This document shows, one piece after another, positions 22,401 to 33,309 of a stretch of DNA of 64,000 bases. The notes below the pieces were generated by a model, which did not search any database, had not been told where the DNA came from, and was given only the letters and a program-made list of their open reading frames with translations. A program made the position numbers and the translations under genes. Within the stretch, counting starts at the first letter, position 1; each line of letters begins with the position of its first letter. The stretch covers positions 558,001 to 622,000 of the forward strand of contig JAMPIV010012164.1 of the NCBI GenBank assembly GCA_024509875.1. Direction: 5' to 3'. The stretch is from Oreohelix idahoensis (taxonomy: Eukaryota > Mollusca > Gastropoda > Stylommatophora > Oreohelicidae).

Positions 22401-23800
22401 TTAGTCGCCCCTTGTATTTCCACTGTTTCTGTGGTATACTGACTTGGGTCCACTAGGCTAGACTTCACAACTGAATCATAATCCAAACCTGTATCATAAA
22501 GGCACCTTATGGTGACCCCATTACAAATAACATCCTCACAAACTGGGGGGTGATAAGGTTCCTGTTGTCCATTAGGATTAACCTTTAATCTTTGCGTCCC
22601 CGACTTCATTGCAGCAATGTTTGAAGGTTTCCTTCTACAAAATTCGGTGTTATGGTTATCCTTCTTGCACCATTTACACCATCTTTTTCCTTGGTTCAAC
22701 GGTTTTCTTTCATTGAACTTTTGGTCATTGAACTGTGAGTTTCTGTCGCGATAGTCATTTCTTGGCCGCTCAAAGTTTGTCCTACCTTTATTTCCCTGCT
22801 CTCTATTATCAAATTTATTAAATTGCTGTGGAGCTTTAAAATTGTCTATGTGCTTCTTTTTAGCACCACTTACCTCTGCCTGAGCTGCCTGATACCTCTC
22901 AGCAACATTTAAAATTTCCCCCAACTTCTCTGCACCTTGTTCCATGAGAAATTTTCTCATGTCTGGAGCCATGGACTCTCTCAATTGCTCAATCATGATC
23001 ATTTCTTTAAGATCTTGGGTCTTCCCCAGAGCCGTCCATTTCTCCAAATAGGTTTCTAGTCTAGCAGAGAATTGGTGGTATGTCTCCCCAGACAACAGTT
23101 TGGCATTTCTAAATTTCTTACGATAAAATTCACCATTCTTCTCGTACCTTAATAACAAAGCCTGCTTTAACATGTCATAATTGTCTTGGTCTTCCCTGTT
23201 CATTTTGGCAAATACTTCATAAGAAGTACCTCTCAATCCCTGTGATAGCTTTAAACTCCACCTCTCTCTCTCTAACCCATATGTAGTAGCTAATAACTCA
23301 AAACGTCCTAGGTACCCCTCTATGTCATCGTCTTTTTCAACAAAATGGTCTAAATGAAACCCCATAGCTGAGTTTGAGGCTCCCAGACTGGGCGTAGCAT
23401 CTGAGGCAAAAGGGCTGGCACCATTTTCAGGAGCCGGGCCTTGTAATTCCAGCTCCCTTAGTCGTAATTCGTGCTCCCTCTGCAACCTTCTATCTTCTGC
23501 CTCCCTTTCGGCAGTCAACCTTTTTTCTTCTGCCTCCCTTTGCTGTCGTTTTTCTTCTGCCTCCCTTTGCTGTCGTTTTTCTTCTGCCTCCCTTTGCTGT
23601 CGTTTTTCTTCTGCCTCAATCTGCAGCCTCTTAATCTCAGCCTCAATTTGTAACCTCTTTTCTTCAGCTAACTTTCTATCTTCCCTTTCAATATATTTAT
23701 CACATTCAGCCGTTACATATTGAATTAAAATTTGACCATCCATTCCCATCTCCTTTGCGGTCAGCACAGCAGCTGATCGGAATTTTGCTAGCTCCGCCAT
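19421..23800 (-). CDS. Gag-Pol polyprotein of LTR element 1, intact frame
   Basis: About 1459 residues from the ATG at 23798-23800 (MAELAKFRSAAV; chosen because element 2 starts MAERIKMRS and the upstream part of the frame is leader-like). Order: charged coiled-coil (about 35-120) with EEKRQQREA repeats; capsid-like region; zinc knuckle CX2CX4HX4C (CKWCKKDNHNTEFC, about 376-388); protease DTG (about 436-438); integrase HHCC zinc domain (about 608-650); integrase D679, D738, E774 (D,D-35-E); reverse transcriptase with NFMDDIL (about 1186-1189); RNase H (FVLRTDAS, about 1337, to ETDHQPL). No stop or frameshift is seen, so it may be recent or active. Integrase lies before reverse transcriptase, unlike most Ty3/gypsy elements. 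Confidence 0.95.
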   Translation of the reverse strand: MAELAKFRSAAVLTAKEMGMDGQILIQYVTAECDKYIEREDRKLAEEKRLQIEAEIKRLQIEAEEKRQQREAEEKRQQREAEEKRQQREAEEKRLTAEREAEDRRLQREHELRLRELELQGPAPENGASPFASDATPSLGASNSAMGFHLDHFVEKDDDIEGYLGRFELLATTYGLERERWSLKLSQGLRGTSYEVFAKMNREDQDNYDMLKQALLLRYEKNGEFYRKKFRNAKLLSGETYHQFSARLETYLEKWTALGKTQDLKEMIMIEQLRESMAPDMRKFLMEQGAEKLGEILNVAERYQAAQAEVSGAKKKHIDNFKAPQQFNKFDNREQGNKGRTNFERPRNDYRDRNSQFNDQKFNERKPLNQGKRWCKWCKKDNHNTEFCRRKPSNIAAMKSGTQRLKVNPNGQQEPYHPPVCEDVICNGVTIRCLYDTGLDYDSVVKSSLVDPSQYTTETVEIQGATKDIPLMTLPIARITVKTRYVEGEIRAAVIDEPIYPLILGCRYVFLGNPEKPVIMATVQTRSQKKEEEGEPINAHPEEMRKAQAEDRTLKPCFKKLPKCHTPPSKGEYFMKNKLLYRKAGTGTNGHNQLVLPTSYRDKVMELGHAIPFSGHMGISATGQRIACHYFWPGITEDIKRYVKSCPECQRVAPKHWTAPATLGEMPIVGTPFERVAVDIVGPLTRTKRRNSYILTLVDTCSMWGEAVALPSIDSKHVAEALLTIFTRLGFPHQILTDNGSQFKGKLTEEVFKLFQARHFHCSPYHPQGNGQVERFNGTLISILRKLAHEKPDLWDQFLPAALFAYREVPHSSTGMAPATLLFGRPIKGPLEALLRTWTDEKAEETVTSSYQYVNELTTRLKAGWKLANDNLKQARKKHAAYFNRKAKDRELAVGEKVLLLLPGSQNKLQIGWQGPYTVLEKVSRTKYKIDKKGKEKVYHVNLLKKYLDRPLQESTPLLTLAIATQMQKEPLTSHEYPLHPCETAAQVKVSKHLTKNQRERVQQVLEEHTDVLTDKPGHTNLLQYDMKLVDSNPICMRAYSIPFAKEKALKEEIEYLLKEGIISHSESSFSSSVVLLRKPSGEHRLCIDYRKLNAVTEGQVDPLPDTKQLFARLNKAKYFSKVDLSKGYYQIPVKPEVRPYLAFSTSDGHYEFNMLPFGLKNAPSVFSRMMRKLLDPLNNPCITNFMDDILVATETFEEHIEALEMLFDRLREANLTARPTKCCIGCKELEFLGHTVYQGNMTPDPKNLEKLQRAPRPQTKKDVRSFVSLCGFYQKYIKNFNAICAPLTDLTRKGLPDKIIWTAQCELAFQELKEKLTSKPILKLPDLTQDFVLRTDASNVGLGGALLQRSSSPDGELKPVAYASRKLNKAEQGYSTSEKECLALIWAIKKFQIYLYGRTFVVETDHQPLVFLSQAKHENARLLRWSLLLQPYQFSIQYIPGKLNVGADFLSRHPCDQN

Positions 23801-24048
23801 ACTTTTTAGACAATATAATAATATACAAGCTAAATCTCTAACCAGTAAATACACTAAGTACTTCTTATGACTATAGTCTAACTAATTCTAACTAACCAGT
23901 TAACTAATTAATTATCACTGGCTGTGAAGATTCACCAACTTTTATCTGCAGGGACACTTTTAATTTTAAAGGGAATTTCACAATTTTTTTTTTTTCTAAT
24001 TTTATTTCTCCAACCAGGAGATCCTAATATTACTGTTGGGCTAATTAT

Positions 24049-24065
24049 CCCTGGACAAGACCCCA
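24049..24065 (-). promoter_or_regulatory. Putative primer-binding site of element 1
   Basis: On the minus strand TGGGGTCTTGTCCAGGG begins five bases inside the 5' LTR, starting with TGG as expected for pairing with a tRNA CCA end. The tRNA was not identified. Element 2 has a TGG start at the same offset and shares GGGATAATT. Confidence 0.5.
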
Positions 24066-24070
24066 ATGTA

Positions 24071-26287
24071 TGTAGTGGGTTTGATGGTATTGTATGATGG
24101 TGATATTACTAAATGTAATGTATGAGGCCAGCTGTGAAGGCTCCTGAGATAAAATGTAGTTGTGAATTGTCAGAAGGCCTTTCTTGCTACCACTACGACC
24201 TCACACTTAATTTTTTTCTTAATGAATGTGGCTACGTAAAGTGTCTAGGGTAATGATATGTAATGTGGTGTGATAGTTATAGATACACCCACAGATATTT
24301 AAGCAGACTAATAATATTAACAAATGTTAAAATACACTGAACTAACTCACGTGTGTAAAATTTTTGATAGAATTATATTACATTTATTTGTTCTGGATCA
24401 AGTTTTATGTTGACCAGAACTTTTTTTAATAAAATGATTTAAAATTATGAAAAAAAATGCATGGAATGTTACATAATAAATGCAAGAGTGTACATATATA
24501 AGTACTAGACTAGTTAGTTTTATTAAAATGTTCTAGTAGTCATCTACTTGGGAGGATAGTTAATGCTTGTGCTGTTGGGGTGGCCTCATCACACCTGTCT
24601 ATATTGACTACACAGTGTCCAGTAAATTGCAGGAATTTTATGGGGTATTAGCAACTAAAAGGCGTTGGTGAACTTCCAGCAGACCAGAGGCTCACTCATC
24701 TTGAAGAAGTAGCTCTGGTGCTGAAATCTGGTGGTCCCACCTCTCCGTGCTGGCGGGCAATAATAGTGGTCTCTGTCACAACGTACTGCACAGATACACT
24801 CGAGTAAAATCACCAACTGGATAGACACCGCCTTGTTGACAGCTGAAACTCACAGCTCTGCAATCAAAGTATTGGCTATGTGTCAAAATTCTATTCTCTA
24901 CCCACGTCTGGACACAACACTGACACAACAACCACATCATACAGACAGGTCAGATCTCTCTGACCAAACAGCACATTTACCATGGTGGTTTTACATCAGA
25001 TAGGTCCTCCCAGACTATAGATTCTGAAAAATATTTATTAGTTTCCTTCCCTAAAAGTGGATAGGTAATATGTTTCATTATTCTCAACACTTGATCTGTC
25101 TTTCCTAACCCTTGTTGGAGTTTATGTATATTGTTGGTCCCTAGACCCTGAACTGGGGCGGGGGGTCTAGAGCAAATCCCTACTTGTTTGTAAGGCTAGA
25201 TTTCGATATGGCAGTATCAAATCACTCGAACATTAAACAATATTCAAAATATACAAAGAAATAATTTCAATCTTACCAGATTATGAATAAAGAACACAGA
25301 AATGCTAGCAAAACTCAGCTGAGCTGCTGGCTATAGTATGGCGTCCCTGAACTTATTTCACTTTATTTCATTTGGAAATCACCACACTTGCGTTTTCTGT
25401 GTCTATCACTGAACAACTATTGAGAAATGACCCCAAATCCGCGTCTAAGCGCCGACAATATGATTGTCTGTGGCCAATCACTGCCTAGGTTTTTTTGAAT
25501 TTCAAATTTCCTACACTAAAGTCATTTCAGTCATGCTTCAGTCAAGTATGGATGTTTATCTGTTAGTCTGTCCGTCTCTACTTGCGTTTTTACAAAAATG
25601 TACTTGATTTTTGAACCAACCTTTCTCTCCCCTCCAAAATTTTGTCGTTAAAAGTTATATTTAGACACAGCTCCCACCAATGTCCCTTCGCTTCCCTACT
25701 AAGTTGATTTGAACACCTGCTTCTCAAGGTCGTGTTTTTTTGTGCAAATAGCGACACTTTTTATTCCATACAGTCTGTCGTTGATGTGAACAACACTGTC
25801 TTTTGTCATTATCTTCAATATTATCTATCCGTCTGTAAAATTAAGAACATATTAGTTCACTGCTCAGAATGGGCCATCCGGCCAGCTAATTTTTATATTC
25901 CTAACATTAATATTATGAAAAAGTTACTTTTTAAATTTTTTAATATTTCAACATCTGCGTTTAGCCGCTGAATTCAAATCAAGGGCTTGGTATCGCAAAA
26001 GCGTCCATTTCCGTACCTCGTGTCAATTTGGGGACGTGAATTTTTACTTTCCTCCATCCCCCCCAATTGCGTCTCCTTAGCCTTTCTAGTCTCACGCAAT
26101 CTTTCCAGTCATATTTTTTCCTTTTTATCCGCCGTTCCCCTCCTGTCTAGCAAGTCAATTTTTATGGAGGGTGATGACCCGCGGTCTGGGCGATCATGTA
26201 CTATCAGCAGCCTACGCATTATGTTTTTATCCTTACATGTTATCTTTGGAGGTATTTTACCGTTGTATCTCTGTCAATTTCACTACA
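24071..26287 (-). repeat. LTR of element 1 (5' LTR in element orientation)
   Basis: Partner of 17118-19333. In element orientation this LTR carries the promoter. I did not locate a certain TATA box or start site. Confidence 0.95.
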
Positions 26288-26402
26288 GTGGGACTGACAG
26301 ACAGTGATATCAAAATAAGAATACAAAAAGCAAGAGGAGCTTTCATTGCATTGGGAAACATATGGAGATCAAGAGAAATCAACTTGTCAAAGCACACTAA
26401 CC
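26288..26402 (+). mobile_element. LINE-B fragment, continuation after LTR element 1
   Basis: Encodes GTDSDIKIRIQKARGAFIAL then GNIWRSREINLSKHT, which follows in the LINE tail after the SILDRVG block at 17090-17117. The LINE homology stops near 26402. Confidence 0.8.
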
Positions 26403-27104
26403 GGTGGGGGGAGGTGCTAGCTGGCTACCCCCACTCTTAGGGCTTACCCACTGTCCGTACTGGATTTAACTTAATAAATAATGGGTCGTGTACACTAGGG
26501 ACCACATGAACAATGGTAACACACGAAGACAAAGCCTCTAATCAGCTAATTTCCCTTTATTGTCAACAACAATAACTGGACTACAAACAGCCATAATGGA
26601 ATACTAAATAGTTAACCTACTGCTACTGTGAATTAACATACAGCATTAATGTAGAAGCATAGGTACTAAAACACCCTATCTATATGGTGACTCTCGCTCA
26701 CCAGAGTGGCAAATTCAATGTGTCAAACTGACAACTACCAAAATGCACTTACAAGGAAAGCCTCAGCTTCCGAAAAAAACACCCCCAAGAGAGAATAACA
26801 TAGAAGCTCTCTGGAATAATCACACTAGGACAAGATCTAAATGACAGGCACTGAATCACAGTATTCCATTCAAGCTGGTCTGTCAGCTCTTTCATTGCCA
26901 CGTACCCCGGCATATAATAGCTGGTATGATTGATGAAGATGGAAACCAACAGTGACTAAACAGAGTCCTGTCAACAGTCCTTATCAGGATTAATACAACC
27001 TGCTAGAATGTTACAGCACTTTTCAGAGCTGACTTGACAGGCAGAGGAAGTAATAGTGACTCATACCATGAGTGTAAACAGATGATGCATTCTATATATT
27101 TCTA
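26403..27104. other. Unassigned intronic sequence
   Basis: No repeat partner in the window and no exon with fitting phase. Short frames only. Confidence 0.3.
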
Positions 27105-27690
27105 TGGACCTCTGTGATTGCCCAATGAAAGCTATGGACCCCTTTGATTGTCAGATGAAGGCTATTGACCCCTTCGATTGTCAGTAGGATATGAGGAAAT
27201 GTGGAATGCAGTAAGACAGTGGTTAACAACGGAGTGGAGTTGAAAAAAAAAGAAAAACAAGGTAAAACGTCTTTCCAGGACAAAAGACAAGAAAAAAGCC
27301 TACTTTGCGCTCAATATTTATTGATTTTTTTCTTCATTTTATACTTTTTCCTCACTTAGTTTTCCAGTGCGTTTTTTTTTAAATTTTTTTTTTTTCATAC
27401 TTTAAATTTTCTCCCCATTTCAAGTAGCAGTGCCAGCCATTTTGGTTCAGCCATGTGATCATTATCAAGGAGTGCTTCTCTTTTATTTTTTACGTTTTCT
27501 ACTTAGTTCTCGCTTTCTTTCCTTTATGTTTTTGCTTGTTTGTCCCTGATGAAGGCCTTGTGGCTGCAACATGGGTTTCCTTCTTGTCTTTTGATTGCCC
27601 AATGAAGGCTATTAACCCCTTTGATTCTCCAATGAAGGCTATGACCTCTTTGATTGTCCAATGATGGCTATAGACCCCTTCTTGGAAAGA
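27105..27690. repeat. Two patches of a ~30-bp minisatellite
   Basis: Units of the type tttgattgtccaatgaaggc then tatgacccc occur at 27105-27185 and 27592-27690, with about 400 bp of T-rich unassigned DNA between them. Confidence 0.6.
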
Positions 27691-27801
27691 AATGTACATT
27701 AAAGCATAATAAACAAACACTTTATGTTTTACATTTTAGGTTAAGTACATGGACCACTTAGAATCCATTCATGGACCCATAGAAGTAAACTTAATGCTGA
27801 C

Positions 27802-27999
27802 CTTGAAAGCCATGACACTCTCCATGGATACCAGCAACTTCACCATGTCACTAGCACCAACCTTGCAAGCAAGGTCAAGGACTGTCAAGCCTTTTTTGTT
27901 GGTGATTTCTGTCACAAGCTTCAGGATGGCTCTTCTTCTGATGAACAGAGAGTCTTGTTCTCTGTCTCTTATCTTCAAGTTCTGTTGTACGTTGTACCA
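27802..27999 (-). CDS. Ankyrin exon E of the TRPV-like gene
   Basis: Minus-strand exon of 198 bp, exactly 66 codons and phase 0 at both ends. The acceptor is ...cctctttcag and the donor is gtcagc. The peptide begins WYNVQQNLKIRDREQ and includes AILKLVTEITNKKGLTVLDL then ACKVGASDMVKLLV. The EITNKKGLTVLDLA block matches the pattern of the last full TRPV ankyrin repeat (known members carry EITNRKGLTPLALAA-type sequence). It splices in frame to exon F at 9934. No repeat family overlaps it. Confidence 0.75.
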
Positions 28000-28029
28000 C
28001 TGAAAGAGGATTTGCAACGCATAATTTAA

Positions 28030-28805
28030 CTCAAAACAGAATGTGGAAAGCTATAAGTGCAGTTCTATTCTTCTTCGTACACTCTCAGACGTCCACTTGA
28101 ATGTTCTCAAAGAAAGCAGTAGTCAGTTTGAGGCTATTTGAATCCCCGTAAAGCTTTTCCATGAAAGGAGCTGGCGTCGGCCATATGCACTTTCTCTGTA
28201 CCACATATAAGGGGCAACTTTGAAGCAGATGTTCAGCAGTCATTTTATCAGTGCCACAGTTACACTGATCGGTAGTTCCTATCTTTAGCTTGTTGAATAG
28301 ATGGTATCTCAATCTGTTGTGGCCAGTGCGGAGTCTGAAGATTACCACTTGTTCTCTTCTGTTGAGCTGGTAGTAAGCATCATTCTGTGTGTGACCTGGA
28401 TGTTCTACATTCAATTTGTTTCTGCATCTGATTCTGATAAAACTCTTTGCCTCCTCGAAAGTTATGCTTGCATCAGGCTGAAGTAGATGTGAACCTTCTT
28501 TTGACATTCTGTCAGCCTCTTCATTGCCAGTGATGTTACAATGAGATGGGATCCATTGGATCACAACACTTTTGAATCGTTGACAAAGTTTGTGGAGGAT
28601 TATTCTGAGGTCATCCAGGTCTGTATTATTTTGGCTTTTCAACGTTGCAATTACTGACTGTGCATCAGTAAAGAAAGCAACTTGTCTCTCTGTGCTTTCT
28701 TCTGTCAATATAACTCTGCTGCAGTTTTCAAGGCCTCTGCCTCTGCTCTGAAGTTACTTGAGAATTGACCAGTTGCCACTGACAGACTTTTTTCTGCACC
28801 AGTGC
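28030..28805 (-). mobile_element. LINE-D fragment: RNase H domain, C-terminal part
   Basis: The minus-strand frame 28085-28708 encodes FFTDAQSVIATLKSQ, IQWIPSHCNITGNEEADRMS (the RNase H end with the GNEEAD motif) and a C-terminal zinc-like region CNCGTDKMTAEHLLQSC. LINEs with a terminal RNase H belong to the I/Jockey-type groups. The first half of the RNase H lies beyond the M1 insertion at 28806-29879. Confidence 0.75.
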
Positions 28806-29879
28806 TTAACTCTTTGACTCCACAGCAACGCTCTGAGCGTTGCAAAATTCAACACGCCGTGCCCCAGCAACGCCCAGAGCGTGGTTTTTAGTTTATCACG
28901 AATAAACCCTAAAAATCGTCCGCTTAATGCAGTTCATATATTAAAACTCGTAGAATGACTTCCGCTACTATTTAAACAACTAATTTGACTTTAGTTAATC
29001 AGCACATGTGCGTGTTTTGATGTTATTATCACAATTTTTGTGAAGATTCGCGTGTTTACGTTTTTCGTTGTTTTTGCTAGAGAAATATGTCACGCTTTAT
29101 ATTTACATTTTCTAAGTCTCCTAAGCAAATAATTGTGTCAAACTACTTTGAAACATTGCTGACATTGATGATGATTGTTTGGTAGTCACAGTTTGTTGTC
29201 AAAATACGGAATATATGCAGAAAAGCTAGACACACTAGATTTAGTTGATGAGTGGGCGTAGTCATATTCTGGCCGATCAAAAAGCAACAAAACTAGACCT
29301 ACCGTAACATCTAATCACTAGTTCTTGGTAGAAGATGAAGCTAGGGATACTATTAAAACATTAAACAAGAGTAAAAAAGTATTTATATGACGTTATTCTT
29401 ATTTATTTGTTTGAAAATTACGTAATGCTCGATTGCATAATTTATTTTTTTCTTACAAAGAACCACGGACAAACTGGTGCGAATAACACTAAATCTACTA
29501 ATTTTGGCCATAAGCATGTTTTTTTTACTTTGTATATGGATTAACTTGACGTTTGAAGACTAAAAAGAAAGTTTTATTGTCTACGACAGTAATTTGTCTT
29601 TGGTAAAATCGTATTCTACAGTCAACTTTTTAGCGTTTTTCAATTTTACATGCAAAATGATTAAATTATACCGAACATACTTGTGTTAATACTACCACAG
29701 ACATTATATATTTGAATTCTCTATCCATTTCCCTACAGTTTGGTATATAATAAGTACATGTTCAAAGGAAAATTCACAAACAAATTTAGACTGAAAGATG
29801 AACACTTCACTCTATAAAATTCTGCCCACAAAAAAAGTCTGGCACAGCGTGCAAAATAACTCTGGAATGAATGAGTTAA
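28806..29879. mobile_element. TTAA-flanked element M1, copy 2
   Basis: 1074 bp with ends TTAACTCTTTGACTCCA and TGAATGAGTTAA, inserted in LINE-D. Nearly identical to copy 1, so both are young. Confidence 0.92.
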
Positions 29880-30245
29880 GGGTCAGAAAGACACCCCCAC
29901 CTCCATTTTCTGTTGCATTTGTTGCTGATCCATCTGTATATGCATGGGTCCAGGTGTTGCGTGGGTAATGTTTCTCTATGTATTTTGTCGCTATGGATTT
30001 TCTATCTGTTGCAGTTTGGCTCTTTTTTCTTTCAATTCCAGCAATGTTTTCTATCATTTTAGGGAAACGATTTTGTTTCCAAACTGGAAGCTTGTGTGCA
30101 GTGTAGATGGGGTTAATAGTGGATATTTCATTTATGGAAACTGCTCTCATCTGTGGTTTGGTTGATTCTACAAAGTTGCTTTGTTTTGAGTCTTTGCCTT
30201 CTAAGAGCATTCATTCTATGGCACATTGGGTGGCTATTTTCATAG
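29880..30245 (-). mobile_element. LINE-D fragment: start of RNase H
   Basis: The minus-strand frame encodes THAYTDGSATNATENGGGGV, the first catalytic Asp block of RNase H, preceded by a linker. It continues into 28030-28805 when M1 is removed. The 5' part of the LINE, including the reverse transcriptase, is absent. Confidence 0.75.
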
Positions 30246-30269
30246 TGGGGTTATTGTTGTTGTAGTTTA

Positions 30270-30531
30270 ACTATGGCTACTGAGCCTGTCACTCTTTCAC
30301 AGTCAACTTCAAGATTAAGAATCTTTTGCATTGTCTACATTGTAGATCTAAGAATTTCCATGGCTTTTCTGCCAATCCATAACTATTATATCCTGGCTTG
30401 GCTGCACATAAAGGATTCTCACATTTGGTTTAAAGCTACAAAAGGAGGGGGGGGGGGTCCGAAGAGGAAGGTAGTATACTGCATATTCCCCATCATCCAT
30501 GGGGGCTCTCTAAATATGCAGGGATAAAATG
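30270..30531 (+). repeat. Dispersed repeat family R, copy 1 (left part)
   Basis: Matches 47345-47600 (ctacattgtagatctaag area, gcttggctgcac area and the gggagctctctaa end). Interrupted at 30532 by a LINE family G 3' end; the repeat resumes at 31063. Confidence 0.6.
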
Positions 30532-31062
30532 TGCCATTTAAATCCAGACTGGACGAGCAACACTCATTCAAAGTGGCCAAGTATAATGATCTAGTCACGG
30601 ACTTGAGACACGACGGGTTCACTGCAAGGGTCATGGCTGTTGAAGTAGGTCCAAGAGGTCTAGTGGCTGCCTCAGTGTATGATCTACTGAAACTGTTGGG
30701 TGTTAAAGGACAGTCAAGAACAAGGGCACTTGACTCAGTGAAACTGCAGAAAGGGCATTGTGCTGGCTGTGGATTAACCGCAACAGGCTATAGAATTCAG
30801 GACTGTAATTTACTTTCACAATTGCCTCCAGCTGGCAGAAAAACAGGAGTGAAGTTGAAAGCCGCAAGCAAGGTGGAGTGGGTTAAATTCTCTGCACAAG
30901 ACAATAGGAGGCTGACACTTGGGAGTCATGACCCAAGTGGGCCCGCCCCCTTAAAGTGTAAAGGAGATTAAGGGGCCGAAACACTTGATCGACGGGGGGA
31001 TTTCTGATGATGATCAGATTGCCTCTTGTTCTATCGCTCTGTATAGAGTTTCTTATCATCAT
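30532..31062 (+). mobile_element. LINE 3'-end fragment, family G, copy 2
   Basis: The plus-strand frame to 30971 encodes RHDGFTARVMAVEVGPRG then VAASVYDLLKLLGVKGQSR and ends after GSHDPSG. The 3' region ends tatcgctctgtatagagttt, as in the copy at 12150-12840. Inserted into repeat R. Confidence 0.65.
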
Positions 31063-31340
31063 CTGTACTCTCGTTCAGGGCTCTCCCAAGGAATCATCAC
31101 ATCTTGCACACAGCCACTTCCCAGCTCCCCTCACCTGTCATCTATTCATTGTGAGATCCCCCAGCATGTAGCCAAGCAGGCAAAAACCTGGGTTAAGTCT
31201 GGGGTTCAGATGACTTCCCCCATGCTAGGTGCAATGCTGGGTCCTCACCATATTTCACCACAGGGGGAAATCACTCATGGGGAGTGAAAAGGGATTGATG
31301 ATGCAAAATGTTTCAAGTGATTTATGCTTAAATTTTAATT
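31063..31340 (+). repeat. Dispersed repeat family R, copy 1 (right part)
   Basis: Matches 47640-47800 (cacagccacttcccagctcc area; cacagggggaa). Continues the interrupted copy. Confidence 0.6.
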
Positions 31341-31349
31341 CCTCAATGA

Positions 31350-31474
31350 TACAGACTGTCACTTTAATGTCACAGACTGTCACTTTAATGTCACAGACTG
31401 TCACTTTAATGTCACAGACTGTCACTTTAATGTCACAGACTGTCACTTTAACGTCACAGACTGTCACTTTAATG
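31350..31474. repeat. 21-bp minisatellite
   Basis: Six units of CACTTTAATGTCACAGACTGT. As the unit is a multiple of three it gives long open frames on both strands; I do not call them genes. Confidence 0.9.
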
Positions 31475-31855
31475 CTGCACTTCTTAACCTTTTAGAAGCT
31501 CCACACCCCTGTTAAAGTATCTTAAGAAGCCTTGCACCCCATTATCTTCTAGCACGCAAGAAAAAGGTAAAAGTACATTGTGAAAAAATGTTGTTTACAA
31601 AATGTGACTAAGCTTCGGTATCTAATTGTTTTCCATGTTGTATATGTACAGATTAGTTGAGTTCTGAGTATTATATACTCTGAATACACTCAGAATATAT
31701 AATACTAAGATGAATCGCCTTATAAAATATCTGGTATGATTCGTCTTATAAAATATCTGGTATGATTCGCACCCTTCAGAAGGTGGGTCTCGCACCCCCA
31801 GAAGGTGGGTCTTGCACCCCCAGGGGACGCATGAACCCCGGGTCAAGAAGCACTA
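31475..31855. mobile_element. hAT-type MITE with 8-bp target duplication
   Basis: 381 bp with imperfect inverted ends (CTGCACTTCTTAACC and TAGTGCTTCTTGACC), flanked by CTTTAATG at 31467-31474 and 31856-31863. An 8-bp duplication is characteristic of hAT elements. The target is the last unit of the 21-bp array. Confidence 0.8.
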
Positions 31856-32099
31856 CTTTAATGATTTCGTCTGCTTCGAATGATGGCAGTTTTCTGCCCA
31901 ACTAATGTGCAACAATATTTTTACTCTCACTGGTTATTCTGTCATCTTGCATATACATGATAGTGAAACAATCATGCTAATCTATGGGTTTTATAAATGT
32001 TCATTTATTTTTAGTCAATGACAACCAATAACAATAACAATTATTTTCAAAACCATAACTGTCTGGAATCATCATCAGGTGCCATCTTCACATCGAAGA

Positions 32100-33125
32100 T
32101 CGGCTGCAGTGTTCTTGTCTTGATGGTACACTCTGATAGACTTTTTCCTGTCCATCCCTTGTCTTGATAATACACTCTGATAGACTTTTTCCTGTCCATC
32201 TCTTGATGTTATCTTCCCACTTATAGCGCTGTCATCCACTTGCACGTTTGCCTTCTACTCTGCTGTCTATTTTGGTCTTCAGTAAGGTGTTATGTCTTTT
32301 TAAATGGCCAAAATATTTTAGCTGTTTAATTTGTATCTCAGCAGGGAGACTTTTTCAGGCCATAAATCAAGGGTTCCTCAGCTTGAGAGAGGTTGGTAAG
32401 AAAACGAAGATGGCTGTATACCGCTCCACCTATGTCCCAGTCTTGACATATGGATGCGAGTCATGGGCAATGACTACAACCCACAAAAGCCAGATCCAAA
32501 CCTCAGAAATGAGGTATCTGAGGAAGGTGGTTGAAGTAACAAGAAGAGACATGGTACGCAACCAGACGATACGTCAAGGCCTTAAATCCCACCCCCCTGC
32601 AGACCCAAGTAGAACAGTCCCAACTAAGATGGTTTGGCCATGTCTGCAGGATGGGAGAAGATCGGCTACCATGACAAGCATGGGAAACAAAGAGCCAAGG
32701 ATCCAGACCCCCAGGACGACCCAGAGTCCGCTGGGAGGACAACATTAGACAATCTTTGAAGGACCGAGGACTAGAATGGAACCAGGCCAGGAGGAAGACA
32801 GCCGATAGGATAGTCTGGCGCTCTCTCTCTTCCAAACCTCTACACCTCACGGTAGAAGGGGAACGACTAAGTAAGTAAGTAAGTAATTTGTATCTCCTTC
32901 ATTAATTCTCTTTTCATTGCTAGGTTTTCTTGGACCTCTTTATTTGTTTTTTTCTTTTTCCATGAGACGTGCCCCATTCTTCTATATATCCACATCTCAA
33001 GGGCCACAATTATTTCTTCTACTTGCTTGTTCATTGTTCATATTTCCACACCATATAGAAATGAAGCATATATATAGCATTTGGTGATCCTCAGTTTGAA
33101 TGTGTGAGTTAGTTGTTTACATGTC
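32100..33125 (-). mobile_element. LINE-A copy 2, interrupted by LINE-C
   Basis: Plus-strand sequence matches 13430-13860 (cactctgatagactctttcctg; cccattcttctatatatcca; cttattcat). The minus-strand frame is broken. LINE-C sits inside it at 32340-32884. Confidence 0.8.
32340..32884 (+). mobile_element. LINE-C 3' fragment with (TAAG)n tail
   Basis: Encodes MAVYRSTYVPVLTYGCESWA, SQIQTSEMRYLRKVVEVTRR and the end of the LINE-C protein, with frameshifts. Tail gactaagtaagtaagtaa. Target duplication AATTTGTATCTC at 32328-32339 and 32885-32896 (12 bp). It is inserted in LINE-A copy 2. Confidence 0.88.
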
Positions 33126-33300
33126 AGGCATGTAGTACAAGACAACCTTCATGAGGTTGTGCACGGGGTTGGGAACTTCATCATGTAAAACTAATAGCCA
33201 CATAAACCACAGCTGTAATAGCATGTGAATGTTTTGTGCTGGTTTCCTGCTAGTGAGACCAGCTTTAGTGGTGGTCCTTTGCTCCATAGGGAGCAGACAA
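33125..33300. repeat. Dispersed repeat family T, copy 3
   Basis: Matches 3775-3905 (gttgtgcac area; aaaccacagctg; tggtggtcctttgctccata). Confidence 0.5.
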
Positions 33301-33309
33301 GGAAAGGAA

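Larger units (their letters stand above)
17118..26287 (-). mobile_element. LTR retrotransposon 1 (Gmr1-like Ty3/gypsy), complete, 9.17 kb
   Basis: Two LTRs of about 2.2 kb (17118-19333 and 24071-26287), nearly identical, with TG...CA ends and 5-bp target duplications GTGGG at 17113-17117 and 26288-26292. A single long minus-strand gag-pol frame lies between them. The domain order is gag, protease, integrase, reverse transcriptase, RNase H. That order (integrase first) is known from Gmr1-like members of Ty3/gypsy. The insertion interrupts LINE-B. Confidence 0.93.

Noticed and set aside
24049..24065. Assignment of the primer tRNA for the LTR elements
   Set aside because: The 16-17 bases start with TGG at the right place, but I could not match them to a specific tRNA, so only the site is reported.
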